A DNA stretch of 64,000 bases from Robiginitomaculum sp. (lineage in GTDB: Bacteria; Pseudomonadota; Alphaproteobacteria; Caulobacterales; Maricaulaceae): positions 62,001 to 126,000 of the forward strand of contig JAUZSF010000017.1 in the NCBI GenBank assembly GCA_030949705.1, written 5' to 3'. Numbering within the stretch: the first letter of the stretch is position 1; every line of letters begins with the position of its first letter. Positions 25,127 to 34,997 of the stretch are shown piece after piece. A program made the translations under genes and the position numbers. The notes beneath the pieces were generated by a model. The model did no database searches. It was not told the origin of the DNA and saw only the letters and a list, made by a program, of their open reading frames with translations.

Positions 25127-27119
25127 TCAGCCCGTTTCGGCTTCAACCTCAAAACGCACCAACACATCGCCTTCGCTGACCTGTGCGCCGGGCTTGACCA
25201 GAATTTCGGCAATCACCGTGTCGGTTTGGGCGCTGAGGGCGTGTTCCATTTTCATGGCTTCCAGCACCACCAGCACCTCGCCCTTGCTGGCCGCGGCCCC
25301 GGCTTTGGCCGGCACCTCCAGAACCTTTGCCAGGCATGGGCGCCATAATTACCGTGCTGGCCGCCGCATCCATGGCCGCCGCATCGGGGTTGGGCTGGCC
25401 CAGCCACCAGGCATCGCCATTATCAAACGTGACCTGCCCACCATCATAAGGCATATTTTGCGCCCGATGGGCCACCCCATCGACTTCAAAACATATCCCC
25501 ACACCATCGGCGTGTACCTGATGGACTTCGATCACAAGATCACCACAGGCAAGCCGCCATGCGCATTCGCCCACAGGCTGCATATGCACACGCAGGGTTT
25601 GCCCGCCGTCGGCATAACTGCGCACCAGATGGGGGGGCTGGTTCAATCGCCAGCCATCCTGCCGCTGCCACGGACTGTCTGTCTTGGCATCCAAAGAGGT
25701 GATTTGCGCCACCAGCGCGGTAATAGCGGCCTTGTGGGCCGGGTTTTGATGCACCCCATTCAACAGGTCTTCATGGGCATCAATAAAGCCGGTATCGACC
25801 TGGCCCTTGTGAAAATCCGGAACAGCCAGACACCGCGCCAGAAACCCGGCATTGGTGCGCACCGGCCAGGATTGCACCGAAGCCACCGCCTTCCTGAGCG
25901 TATTGATGGCCAGGTCCCGCGTTGGGGCATGGGTAATGATCTTGGCCAGCATGGGGTCGTAAAACTCACTGACCCGATCCCCCTGCCCATAACCGGTATC
26001 CACCCGAATGGCGCGCCCCTCAGGCAGGGCAAAATGTTCCAGCCTTCCCGTGGATGGCATATAGGCATTGGCCGGATCTTCGGCATAAAGGCGCACTTCA
26101 ATGGCCGTGCCGCGCTGGGTAATCTGATCCTGTTCCGGCACCGAGCCACCGGCGGCCACGCGCAATTGCAGCTCGACCAGATCATATCCGGTAACCGCTT
26201 CGCTGACCGGGTGTTCCACCTGAAGGCGGGTGTTCATTTCCATGAACCAGAAGCCGTCAGCGCGAAGAGGACCGGAACCATCAACAATGAATTCCACCGT
26301 GCCGGCATTTTCATAACCCACCGCACGGGCGGCCTCGACGGCGGCTGAACAAATAGCGCTGCGCACATCGGCGCTCATGCCGGGGGCCGGGGATTCTTCG
26401 ATTACTTTTTGGTGACGGCGTTGCACCGAGCAATCGCGTTCATAAAAATGGGCAATGCGTCCGCGACGATCCCCAAAGATCTGCACCTCGATATGGCGGG
26501 GGTCGAGAATAAACTTTTCGATCAGCACCCGGTCATCACCAAAGGCGGCTTTGGCTTCGCGCCGGGCAGATTCCAGAGCTTCCAGAAAACCTTCGGCCGC
26601 ATCCACGCGGCGCATACCGCGCCCACCGCCGCCCGCCACCGCCTTGATCAATACCGGATAGCCGATCTTGTCGGCCTCGGCGGCCAAGGTGCTCTCGCGC
26701 TGGTCTTCGCCATGATAGCCCGGCGTTACCGGCACGCCGGCGGCCTCCATAATGCGCTTGGCCTCGTCTTTCATGCCCATCAGGCGCATGGATTGTACCG
26801 ATGGGCCGACAAAGGTAATATTAGCCCGCTCGCACGCCGCTGCCAATTCCTGATTTTCCGACAGAAACCCATAGCCCGGGTGGATCGCCTCGGCCCCGGT
26901 TTGCTTGGCGGCGGCCATAATCGCATCCACACTCAAATAGCTTTTGGCGGCCTCGGCCGGGCCGATCAACACTGCCTCGTCGGCCTCGCGCACATGCAGG
27001 GCATTGGCATCGGCCTCGGAATAAACCGCAATGCTGCGCATGCCCAAACGCCGGGCAGTTCGCATGATCCGACAGGCGATTTCGCCGCGATTGGCAATCA
27101 GAAGTGAGGTAAACATCAA
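25127..27119 (-). CDS. Acyl-CoA carboxylase alpha subunit (biotin carboxylase + biotin carrier), one frameshift
   Basis: About 664 residues. Biotin carboxylase motifs: LIANRGEIACRI, HPGYGFLSEN, the ATP-grasp glycine loop AGGGGRGMR, RDCSVQRRHQK and MNTRLQVEHPVSE. A linker domain follows, then a biotinyl domain with the biotinylated Lys in EAMKMEH. The frame changes at about 25324-25328; removing one base there makes MAPMPGKVLEVPAKAG continuous. The layout fits 3-methylcrotonyl- or propionyl-CoA carboxylase alpha chains. No beta subunit is in the window, so I give no symbol; AccC alone would lack the biotinyl domain. It starts 41 bases downstream of nadE. Confidence 0.88.
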
Positions 27120-27160
27120 ATGGCCTTCCTAACCCTGCCCGTTTCGCATCGGTACGAGCA

Positions 27161-28822
27161 TTATATTTTATCCCGAAAGCGGTTGGTAATTGGATAACGC
27201 CGGTCACGGCCAAAATTGCGGCGACTGATCTTCACCCCCGGCGGGGCCTGGCGGCGTTTATATTCCGCCAGATACAGCAAGTGTTCGATCCGGCGCACCA
27301 CATCGGCGTCATAACCGCGGGCAATAATGCTGGCCGCGTCCACTTCTTCCTCGATCAGGCCATGCAGGATGGCATCCAGATCTGCATAGGGCGGCAGACT
27401 GTCCTGATCTTTCTGGTCGGGCTTTAATTCTGCCGTGGGCGGTTTGTCGATTACATTTTGGGGCACCACCGGGCCGCGCGGCCCCCGAGCGCCGGCAGGC
27501 AGATGGGTATTGCGCCAGCGGCAAAGATCAAAAACTTCGGTTTTATAAATATCTTTCAAGGCATTATAACCGCCGGACATATCCCCATAAATGGTGGCAT
27601 AGCCCACCGCCATTTCGGATTTATTGCCGGTAGTCAGCAGCATATGGCCAAATTTGTTGGATAGCGCCATCAGAGTCACCGCGCGCACCCGCGATTGCAG
27701 GTTTTCTTCGGTGGTGTCCGCAGCGCGCCCGGCAAAGAGCGGCCCCAGCATATCGGCATAGGTATCCACCGCTGCCTCGATGGAAATGCAGTCATAGCGC
27801 ACCTCCAACAGCTCGGCACAGGCCACCGCATCATCAAGGCTCTCTTGGGAGGTATAGCGTGATGGCATCATTACGCACCAGACGCGCTCCGGCCCCAGGG
27901 CGTCCACGGCAATGGCTGCCGACAGTGCCGAATCCACTCCGCCGGACAAACCCAGCACCACGCCCGGGAAACCGTTCTTGTTTACATAATCCCCCAGGCC
28001 CAGGCACAGCGCCTGCCAGTCGGCCTCCAGATCATCAAGAGGGGGCGATAAAGGCGGGGCTTCACATTGCCAACCCGTCTCGCTCTCCTGCCAATGGCTG
28101 GTTTGCACGGACGGCACAAAAGGCGGCGCGCACTGCACCATTTTGCCCTCTGCATCCCAGGAAAAGCCGCCGCCATCAAAGACCAGCTCGTCCTGACCAC
28201 CGACCTGATTGATAAAGACCAGCGGCAGGCGCACATCCTTGTGCCAGATGCGAAAGGCCTCGTGCCGATAGGTGTTGATATGGCGCCGAAAGGGCGAGCC
28301 GTTAATGCATAGCAACATGTCCGCCCCGGCGGCCGCCAGCGCCCGGGGCACGGTTTGCAGCCAGATATCCTCGCAAATGGGCAGGCCCAGTTTCAGCCCG
28401 CGAAAGTCCACCGGCTCAGGCACCGGTCCGGGGGCAAATACCCGCATTTCATCAAACACGGCATAATTTGGCAGATCATGTTTGTAGCGGCGCGCGGTAA
28501 CCCGACCGCCCTCCAGCAACAACACTGCATTATATAACGCCCCATCATCCCGCCACGGCGCGCCCACCAGCAAGGCCGGGCCACCATCGCCTGTTTCAAC
28601 CGCCAGCGCCTCAACCGCCTCGCGACAGGCGGCCACGGCAGAGGGTTTTAAAACCAGATCTTCGGGCGGATAGCCCAACACGCCCAGCTCTGGCGTCATG
28701 ACAATATCCGCCCCCTCTTTCGCCCCCTGAGCCCGAGCATCACGGATCAGCGCGCAATTGCCCGCAATATCGCCCATAATGGGGTTGAGTTGAGCCGAAG
28801 CAATGGAAATCTTGCGCGTCAT
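27161..28822 (-). CDS. nadE: Glutamine-dependent NAD+ synthetase
   Basis: 553 residues, two domains. The N-terminal nitrilase-type glutaminase (SAQLNPIMGDIAGN, TPELGVLGYPPEDL, the Cys in LPICEDIW) feeds ammonia to the C-terminal synthetase. The latter has the PP-loop LSGGVDSALSAAIA, TTGNKSE and YGDMSGGYNALKDIYKTEV. It converts deamido-NAD to NAD. The length is normal for the fused alphaproteobacterial form. The gene is 18 bases downstream of an oxidoreductase gene on the same strand. Confidence 0.95.
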   Translation of the reverse strand: MTRKISIASAQLNPIMGDIAGNCALIRDARAQGAKEGADIVMTPELGVLGYPPEDLVLKPSAVAACREAVEALAVETGDGGPALLVGAPWRDDGALYNAVLLLEGGRVTARRYKHDLPNYAVFDEMRVFAPGPVPEPVDFRGLKLGLPICEDIWLQTVPRALAAAGADMLLCINGSPFRRHINTYRHEAFRIWHKDVRLPLVFINQVGGQDELVFDGGGFSWDAEGKMVQCAPPFVPSVQTSHWQESETGWQCEAPPLSPPLDDLEADWQALCLGLGDYVNKNGFPGVVLGLSGGVDSALSAAIAVDALGPERVWCVMMPSRYTSQESLDDAVACAELLEVRYDCISIEAAVDTYADMLGPLFAGRAADTTEENLQSRVRAVTLMALSNKFGHMLLTTGNKSEMAVGYATIYGDMSGGYNALKDIYKTEVFDLCRWRNTHLPAGARGPRGPVVPQNVIDKPPTAELKPDQKDQDSLPPYADLDAILHGLIEEEVDAASIIARGYDADVVRRIEHLLYLAEYKRRQAPPGVKISRRNFGRDRRYPITNRFRDKI

Positions 28823-28840
28823 GGCGCCCTTTTACGGCGC

Positions 28841-29755
28841 TTAGGCGACCTTGTCGACGCGCAGGGCCAGTGCCAGTGCCTTGGCCCCGGCAATGCCGCA
28901 AACCGGCACTCGCCCGCCATCCAGAATGGCGCAAACAAAGGCATCCACTTCGGCGGCCAGACAGTCCTGGGCCTCAGGCATATCAGCAAACCCGGCATTA
29001 AGCGCAAAAGGGGTACCATTGGTCAGCGAGCGATTGAAAAAATCAATTTCGACCACACCAGAGGGATATTCGATGCGCATATGGCGCTGGCGATCCTCAG
29101 ACACACGCGAGGCATGAATGCTGGCCTTGGTGCCGCCGGGAAAACGAATTTCGGCCCGGGCATCATCAATACCGCCGCTGGGGCCAGTCTGCACATTGGA
29201 GGTTACTTCGTCGGCCTCACCGCCCGCCAACAGGTTCACCAGATCCAGATCGTGGGTCATCAGGTCCAGCGTGACGCTGACATCGGTACCGCGCGGCGAA
29301 AAAGGCGCAATGCGCGAGGCCTGAATGCTGACCGGTCTTTCGGGAATATCAAACAGGCCAATGGCATGGGAAACAAAGCGTTCCTGATGACCGACCTGGA
29401 GAATAACGCCCTGTTTTTCCGCCATGGCCACCATTTCACGGGCATCCTCCAGGCGCGTGGCAAGGGGTTTTTCCACCAGCACATGCAGGCCCTGTTCCAG
29501 CGCGTCCATGGCCTGGCGGTAATGCACACTGGCCGGGCTGGCCACAATCAGGGCATCGGCCGCCGCAATCATATCTTCGCGGCTTTCAAACGCCAGACCA
29601 CCATATTCATCGACCAGCGCCTGCGCCCGTTCGGGGTGTTCCGGGTCATACACCCCCACAAAATCAATGCGGGGATGGGCCGCCAATTTGGCCGCATGGT
29701 GGCCGCCAAAAACCCCGGCCCCGGAAATGCATACTCTGATTTTACGGTTCATCAT
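28841..29755 (-). CDS. Gfo/Idh/MocA family oxidoreductase
   Basis: 304 residues from the ATG at 29755. A Rossmann domain with VCISGAGVFGGHHAAKL, then VASPASVHYRQAM and the family's EKPLA motif in VEKPLATRLEDA. The C-terminal alpha/beta domain contains DLMTHDLDLVNLL, whose His is the usual catalytic position. The family uses NAD(P) to oxidise or reduce sugars and related polyols. The substrate is not evident. UDP-GlcNAc 3-dehydrogenases and inositol dehydrogenases share this size. Confidence 0.85.
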   Translation of the reverse strand: MMNRKIRVCISGAGVFGGHHAAKLAAHPRIDFVGVYDPEHPERAQALVDEYGGLAFESREDMIAAADALIVASPASVHYRQAMDALEQGLHVLVEKPLATRLEDAREMVAMAEKQGVILQVGHQERFVSHAIGLFDIPERPVSIQASRIAPFSPRGTDVSVTLDLMTHDLDLVNLLAGGEADEVTSNVQTGPSGGIDDARAEIRFPGGTKASIHASRVSEDRQRHMRIEYPSGVVEIDFFNRSLTNGTPFALNAGFADMPEAQDCLAAEVDAFVCAILDGGRVPVCGIAGAKALALALRVDKVA

Positions 29756-29904
29756 CTGCCCATACGCGATACGTCCACCGTAAACTGCCATTGGCGACAC
29801 GGCGCGGCAATGCACAGGCCCAACAAGAAATGTGACCAATTCTTTCAGTCTGGCTATTTACAGAAGTGCACTTTAGGCTGGTCCAAACAAAGACTAGGGG
29901 CATT

Positions 29905-30726
29905 ATGAGGAATAAGAAAACACCTGAACTGGACACGCCTGCATTATCAGAGGATATGCGCGGGCCGGAACTTCGCGATGCTTTCAGAGTATTTCTGGGC
30001 TTTGATCTTCGCCTGCTGGTCACCATCAGGGACTTGATCCTGCACCCCATTCGGGTCGCCCGCGATGCGGTAAATGGCAATAAAGAGACCTATCTGGGGC
30101 AAGTGCGGCTGTTTGTGTTTCTGCTTGGCGCACAAACCGTTTTCTTTATCCTGATGAAAACCTATGATTCGATGTCCGTAAGCTCGATCATTGCTGATGC
30201 GGATTTACTGGCACAATACACCGATGTCATGACCAAACGCGGCATCAATCTGGACCAGATCAATGATGAGATCCGTAACTGGATCAATTTGCTGATCACG
30301 CCGCTTAGTCTCTTTTTCCTACTGTCCTTTACCGTGTTTTTTAAAATTCTTTCGCCGCGAACCACGTTCCTAGGTCACCTTATTCTTCTGATGACCGCCA
30401 ATAATGCGGCCACACTGATCGGCGTTCCGGTCGCGGTAATTGCAGTAAATGTGACGAAGAATGCAGTCGCCACCAATATGCTGATGATACCCTTTCAGAT
30501 GTTTTATATCGGGCTTTTTATCTGGGCCTTTATGCGCAAGACCATCCTTGGTGGCATCACCAAAATCATCGTCCTGATCGTCCTGTCCGTCATTATTTCC
30601 GCCATCATCGGCATCTTAATGATGGTGGTTATCAATATGGTGATTGCCCGGGATTTCGGCGTTGCACCCTGGTTCTTTTTAATTCAGGAAACACTAAAAG
30701 CCGCCCAGGCGACCGCCTCCCCTTAA
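29905..30726 (+). CDS. DUF3667-like membrane protein
   Basis: 273 residues from the ATG at 29905 (AGGGG before it). The N-terminus has the FLGFDLRLLVTIRDLILHP and TYLGQVRLFVFLL pattern of DUF3667-type proteins. About five membrane helices follow, in 80-100, 150-175, 180-200, 205-225 and 230-260. Function unknown. It is divergent from the oxidoreductase and overlaps the serine hydrolase gene tail-to-tail by 4 bases. Confidence 0.7.
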   Translation: MRNKKTPELDTPALSEDMRGPELRDAFRVFLGFDLRLLVTIRDLILHPIRVARDAVNGNKETYLGQVRLFVFLLGAQTVFFILMKTYDSMSVSSIIADADLLAQYTDVMTKRGINLDQINDEIRNWINLLITPLSLFFLLSFTVFFKILSPRTTFLGHLILLMTANNAATLIGVPVAVIAVNVTKNAVATNMLMIPFQMFYIGLFIWAFMRKTILGGITKIIVLIVLSVIISAIIGILMMVVINMVIARDFGVAPWFFLIQETLKAAQATASP

Positions 30727-31880
30727 TGCGGGACTTCCTCAAACGTCATCGCCACCTTTTGCGCCCAGTCATAAAGCGCCGGCCAGCTTTGCCCCCCATT
30801 CCCCATCAGGCCCAGGCGCACAATCACCAGATCGCGCGAGGGCACCACCCAGATAATCTGGCCCTCATGGCCTTGCGCGGAAAAGGCATCACGGGGGCCC
30901 AGGGCAGACCCCTGCCCTTTGGGGCGAATATCATCAGCATTGGCGGCATTGATCCACCAGCCGGCACCATAAACGGTGACATTCTCGGCCGGGCTTTTGG
31001 TGCGGGAAAAATCCACCCAGCCTTCGGGCAAGACCCGTTCGTTATTCCATACCCCGTCACGCAGATAGAGATAGCCAAAGCGGGCAAAATCACGTGCCGA
31101 GGCCCAAACCAGCGACCCGCCCAGAAACGTGCCCGCCGGATCAAATTCGATACGCGCATCCATGCCGATGGGGTCAAACAGATTGGTATTGGCATAATCG
31201 ACCATGGCCTTTGGGGTATGGTCATGCAGCAATCCCTGAATAGCATGCGCCAACAGGTGAAACCCGGCGGTGGAATAGTTCCAGTGGGTGCCGGGCGTAT
31301 GGATCAGCGGCAAGGCTTTGGCATAGGCAATGACATCATAACGCCCCTTGCCAAACATCATCTGTACCACATCATTTTTGGCCAGATCCGCCTCGCCAAT
31401 TTCATGATAATCTAGGCCATCCACCATATTCAGCCATTGCCGCCAGGTAATGGCCGCGCGTGGATCGTCCGGTGACCATGGGCCCGGCATGGGCGCATCC
31501 AGATCGGCAATCATGCCGCGTTTGACCGCCGTGCCCACCAATGCCGAGGTAAAGGATTTGGCCATCGACCAGCTGACCTGTTTGGTATCGGGACCAAAGC
31601 CATCGCGATAGCGCTCGGCCACCATTTTACCTTTGTGAATGATCACAATGGCGCGGGTCTGCCCCATAACATCATCAAGTTCTCGGGCCATGGCATCATC
31701 CAGTAACGCCTCCAGAGGAGCCTTGGTCTGGGGCGGCAGAATGCCCTCTTCCCAATTGGCACCCGGCCAGGCCTGTCCTTCGGGCTGAGGCGGTAAGGGA
31801 TAAAGCCCTTGGGCCAAGGCGCCATGGGCCAGTACCAGTAAAAAAGCAAACGCGGTGGCCACGGCCATCTTGATTGTCAT
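30723..31880 (-). CDS. Beta-lactamase-family serine hydrolase, exported
   Basis: 385 residues with a signal peptide ending in ALAQ. A class C beta-lactamase/penicillin-binding fold with the nucleophile in SMAK (about residue 130) and the NYSTAGFHLL block that supplies the tyrosine. The C-terminal part has a HEGQIIWVVPSRDLVIVRLG strand in place of the HTG box. Such proteins are esterases, peptidases or carboxypeptidases more often than antibiotic resistance enzymes. Divergent from the 103-residue gene at 31921. Confidence 0.85.
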   Translation of the reverse strand: MTIKMAVATAFAFLLVLAHGALAQGLYPLPPQPEGQAWPGANWEEGILPPQTKAPLEALLDDAMARELDDVMGQTRAIVIIHKGKMVAERYRDGFGPDTKQVSWSMAKSFTSALVGTAVKRGMIADLDAPMPGPWSPDDPRAAITWRQWLNMVDGLDYHEIGEADLAKNDVVQMMFGKGRYDVIAYAKALPLIHTPGTHWNYSTAGFHLLAHAIQGLLHDHTPKAMVDYANTNLFDPIGMDARIEFDPAGTFLGGSLVWASARDFARFGYLYLRDGVWNNERVLPEGWVDFSRTKSPAENVTVYGAGWWINAANADDIRPKGQGSALGPRDAFSAQGHEGQIIWVVPSRDLVIVRLGLMGNGGQSWPALYDWAQKVAMTFEEVPH

Positions 31881-31920
31881 GCAGATCTCCCCTTAAGCTG
31901 TCCTATCTTAGGGGAGCGTT

Positions 31921-32232
31921 ATGAAATTCGTCAAAGTCTTATTGATCCTTGCCGCTGTTTTGGGCCTGATTGCCGCTGGCATCTGGCACTTTGCCCTTAA
32001 GGGACAGGTGGCCTATGCACAAATCGCCAGCGCCTATACCGCCAAGCAGGTGTGCTCATGCCGCTTTATTGCCAAACGAGAGCTGAAAAGCTGTGTGAAA
32101 GATTTTACCGACGATATCAGTGCGCTCTCGATCACCCAAAAAGACGATATGGTGATTTCCAGGGCGCCCCTTGGCCTGGCCCAGTCCCGCGCCCGCTACA
32201 CCCCCCAGCTGGGCTGTGCCTTGCTGAAATAA
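31921..32232 (+). CDS. Small membrane-anchored protein of unknown function
   Basis: 103 residues. One N-terminal membrane segment (VLLILAAVLGLIAAGIWHFAL), then an exported part with four cysteines (VCSCRF, LKSCVKD, GCALLK) that could form two disulfides in the periplasm. The start has GGGGAGCG just upstream. It is divergent from the serine hydrolase gene with a 40-base gap and so may share its control region. I cannot name the family. Confidence 0.7.
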   Translation: MKFVKVLLILAAVLGLIAAGIWHFALKGQVAYAQIASAYTAKQVCSCRFIAKRELKSCVKDFTDDISALSITQKDDMVISRAPLGLAQSRARYTPQLGCALLK

Positions 32233-32269
32233 CGGTTTTTATTTTTGCGACAGCGTTGTTTTTCTGTGA

Positions 32270-33130
32270 TCAGGCCGTTTGCACACCGCGGGTAATGTCG
32301 GCCAGATCCACTTCGTAGGGCTCGTTCAAAAAACCCTGAATGACTGGCACCGTCTCTTCGGCCCGGGACATAAGGAACAAATGCCCGCCGTCATGGATCA
32401 CGTGCAGACGCGAATTGGGCAGCGCAAAGTTCAGAATATGGGCATTGGCCATGGGCACGATGCGATCCCGGTCGCCGGCCAGCACCAGGGTGGGCATTTT
32501 CAGCATGCGCATGAAAGGCAGGCTGGTCCAGCCGATAAAGGCCAGCATCTGAAACATATAGCCCCGCGGACTGGGCGGGCGCAGATTGGTAACAAAGTTT
32601 TGCGCTTCATCGCCGCCTTCTTCGCCATAGAGCGTTTCAAAATTGCGCAGCATGAAATCCGGGTCTGCATAGCGGCGCGGATTGGTCATTTTGGAGATGG
32701 AGGCCATCTTGCCAGGCACCATGGTGACGCCAGTGGTGGTGGCCGCCAGAATGAGGCGTTTAACCCGCTTGCGATATTGAATGGCAAACTGTTGGGCCAT
32801 CACCCCGCCCCAGGAGACGCCCATAACATCCAGATTATAATAGCCAAAACGGTCCACCAGCTTGCGCGCCGTGCGCGCCAATTGCCAGGGCCGGTAAGGC
32901 AGCATGGGGGCGGGGCTTTCGCCCACGCCCGGCACATCAAAGGTCAGGATATCCCGGTCAGGCAATAACTCGCCCAACATAAAGGACAATTCCAGATTGG
33001 CCCCTATTCCATTGAAAAACAACAATGGCCGTTTACCCAGATCCGCTTCGGCGCGCCAATGCGCCACGCGCAAAACCTGACTACCGATCGTCTCATAACT
33101 AATACTTAGACGTTCGTGCGTATAGGCCAT
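32270..33130 (-). CDS. phaZ: Poly(3-hydroxyalkanoate) depolymerase, intracellular
   Basis: 286 residues, alpha/beta hydrolase. The nucleophile elbow is GVSWGG, the acid lies in AGDRDRIVP and the His in DGGHLFLM. FNGIGANLELSFML and the SYETIGSQVLRVAHW start are typical of the medium-chain-length PHA depolymerase of pseudomonads. It releases 3-hydroxyalkanoic acids from stored granules. It lies 26 bases after class II phaC on the same strand, the phaC-phaZ order of Pseudomonas. Confidence 0.88.
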   Translation of the reverse strand: MAYTHERLSISYETIGSQVLRVAHWRAEADLGKRPLLFFNGIGANLELSFMLGELLPDRDILTFDVPGVGESPAPMLPYRPWQLARTARKLVDRFGYYNLDVMGVSWGGVMAQQFAIQYRKRVKRLILAATTTGVTMVPGKMASISKMTNPRRYADPDFMLRNFETLYGEEGGDEAQNFVTNLRPPSPRGYMFQMLAFIGWTSLPFMRMLKMPTLVLAGDRDRIVPMANAHILNFALPNSRLHVIHDGGHLFLMSRAEETVPVIQGFLNEPYEVDLADITRGVQTA

Positions 33131-33156
33131 GGGCCCTCCTTTGAGTCGACTAGGGT

Positions 33157-34839
33157 CTAGCCGAACACGTATTCACCCGGCGCGTCAACCAGCGGCGGGA
33201 AGGCTTCGGACCCCATTTTCTTGGGAGCCGTTTTCAGGGGGCCGGAATGGTCTTTTAGCCATTCGGCCCATTCCACCCACCAGGACCCGGCCTTTTCTTC
33301 GGCCTTGGCGGCCCATTCATCGGCGGTGACCGCCAGTTCCGGGTTGGCGAAATATTTGGCCTTGGGATTGCCCGGCGGGTTCAGCAGGGACTGAATATGG
33401 CCGGAATTGGAAAGCACAAATTTGATGTTCTTGCTGCCCAGCAATTTGGTGGTGCGATAGCACGCCTTCCACGGGGTGATATGGTCCTTGATCCCGGCGA
33501 CGATGAAGGTATCGCATTTTACCTTGGTCAGATCGGCGATATGACCGGCAAATTCAACTTCGCCCGGATTGGCAAACGGCTCGTAAACACTCATGTCCAG
33601 ATAATCTGAATGCAATTGTGCCGGCAAATTGGTGGTATCGGCGTTCCAGAACAAAACATCAAACGGGGGCGGGTCCTGCCCCATCAGATAATTGTTGATG
33701 ACATAGCTCCAGACCAGATCATTGGGACGCATCCAGGCAAACATGCGGGCCAGATCATCGCCTTTCAAAATGCCTTTATTGCGTGACCATGACCGAGCGA
33801 TCTCGATGCTCTTTTCGGAAACAATCTGCCCCAGCTCGCTGTCATCGCGGCGTGGGTCCAAAACACAGACCTGAAACGTCAGGGCATTGATGCGCGTATC
33901 GCCCGCCGCCGCCAGCGTACTGGCAAAAGTGGCCGTGGTGATCCCGCCGGAGCATGCCCCCGACACGTTCAGTTTTTTCGAGCCGGTAATCTGCGCAATG
34001 ACTTCACTCGCCTGAATCAGGCTGTCCACATAATCCTGCAATCCCCAATGGGCGTTTTCTTTCTGGGGATTGGCCCAGCTGACGATAAAGGTCTGAAACC
34101 CTTGCGAAAGCAAAAACCTGACCACGCTTTTTTCCGGAGAAAGATCACTGGCATAATATTTATTGATTTGTGGCGGGATCTGTAAAAATGGGATCTTGTG
34201 CACTTTTTCAGTGGTCGGCACATATTGGATCAGCTCCATGATCTCATTTTTCCAGACCACTTTGCCCGGCGTATTGGCCAGATTTTCACCAACCTTGAAT
34301 GGACGCTTGTCGACCTGTGAGGGCATGCCACCGTTTTTGGTCATATCCTCATAGACGTTTTTCAGCCCCTTGATCAGGGACAGGCCGCCAGAATCAATCA
34401 CGCGCTTTTGCGCCATGGGGTTGCCAGCAAGGCTGTTGGTTGGGGCCAAGGCATCAATAATCATGCCCATAACGAACTGGGCACGGGCGTGTTCCAGCTC
34501 GTCCAGTTTCAGATCTTCTACCCAGGTGTGCAGATTATCCTGCATGGCCAGATAGGCCTGAAGCCCGCGTTTATAAAACGGGTTAAACGTCCAGGCCGGG
34601 TCCTGAAAGCGGCGATCGCGAGCATCGGGGGCACGTTCTGACTTGCCAAGTACAATTTCAACGCTCTCCTTGGCCATACGCCCAGCATATTTGGCCGTGG
34701 CTTTGGGGCTGGTACCGGTACGGCGCAATAACATTGCCACTGCGCCCAGCAATTCCTGGCGGTTAATCCCCATCAGCGGGTTTAACGCCGTGGTATTTTG
34801 GGCCGCATTTGCCCCAATATTGCCTGTCTCTTTTGCCAT
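33157..34839 (-). CDS. phaC: Class II (medium-chain-length) PHA synthase
   Basis: 560 residues. It polymerises 3-hydroxyacyl-CoA on the granule surface. The lipase-like box GACSGG places the catalytic Cys at 296, exactly the class II position. The acid and His follow at 452 (KDHITPW) and 481 (SNSGHIQS). The N-terminus (LNPLMGINRQELL), RRFQDPAW, NGGMPSQV, PPQINKYY and FAWMRPNDLVW are close to Pseudomonas PhaC1, and the length is the same. Alphaproteobacteria normally carry class I enzymes, so this is unusual. It heads a phaC-phaZ operon divergent from the phaD regulator. Confidence 0.93.
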   Translation of the reverse strand: MAKETGNIGANAAQNTTALNPLMGINRQELLGAVAMLLRRTGTSPKATAKYAGRMAKESVEIVLGKSERAPDARDRRFQDPAWTFNPFYKRGLQAYLAMQDNLHTWVEDLKLDELEHARAQFVMGMIIDALAPTNSLAGNPMAQKRVIDSGGLSLIKGLKNVYEDMTKNGGMPSQVDKRPFKVGENLANTPGKVVWKNEIMELIQYVPTTEKVHKIPFLQIPPQINKYYASDLSPEKSVVRFLLSQGFQTFIVSWANPQKENAHWGLQDYVDSLIQASEVIAQITGSKKLNVSGACSGGITTATFASTLAAAGDTRINALTFQVCVLDPRRDDSELGQIVSEKSIEIARSWSRNKGILKGDDLARMFAWMRPNDLVWSYVINNYLMGQDPPPFDVLFWNADTTNLPAQLHSDYLDMSVYEPFANPGEVEFAGHIADLTKVKCDTFIVAGIKDHITPWKACYRTTKLLGSKNIKFVLSNSGHIQSLLNPPGNPKAKYFANPELAVTADEWAAKAEEKAGSWWVEWAEWLKDHSGPLKTAPKKMGSEAFPPLVDAPGEYVFG

Positions 34840-34997
34840 GCCTATCGTCTCTCCCCTTTTTACCTTAACACAGACTGCCCGGTAAATTTGCCGATACTTT
34901 TATTTGTCCATTTATAAACAGCGTGCCATGGTTACTAAAGAAAATCGTTTCATGTTGTTGTTTAAGTGTCAAACCAAGCGTGTAAAATCAGCCCCTG
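34840..34997. promoter_or_regulatory. Divergent control region between phaC and phaD
   Basis: 158 bases separating the two start codons, AT-rich in its centre. It must hold promoters for both phaC-phaZ and phaD and is where PhaD would be expected to act. I see no clear palindrome. Confidence 0.5.

Noticed and set aside
25194-26348. 384-codon + strand open frame
   Set aside because: Shadow of the carboxylase alpha gene on the opposite strand.
28790-29908. 372-codon + strand open frame
   Set aside because: Shadow of the Gfo/Idh/MocA gene; no recognisable domain.
30723-31880. Antibiotic-resistance beta-lactamase
   Set aside because: Only the general serine-hydrolase fold is visible and the third motif is not a class C KTG; these are usually esterases or peptidases.
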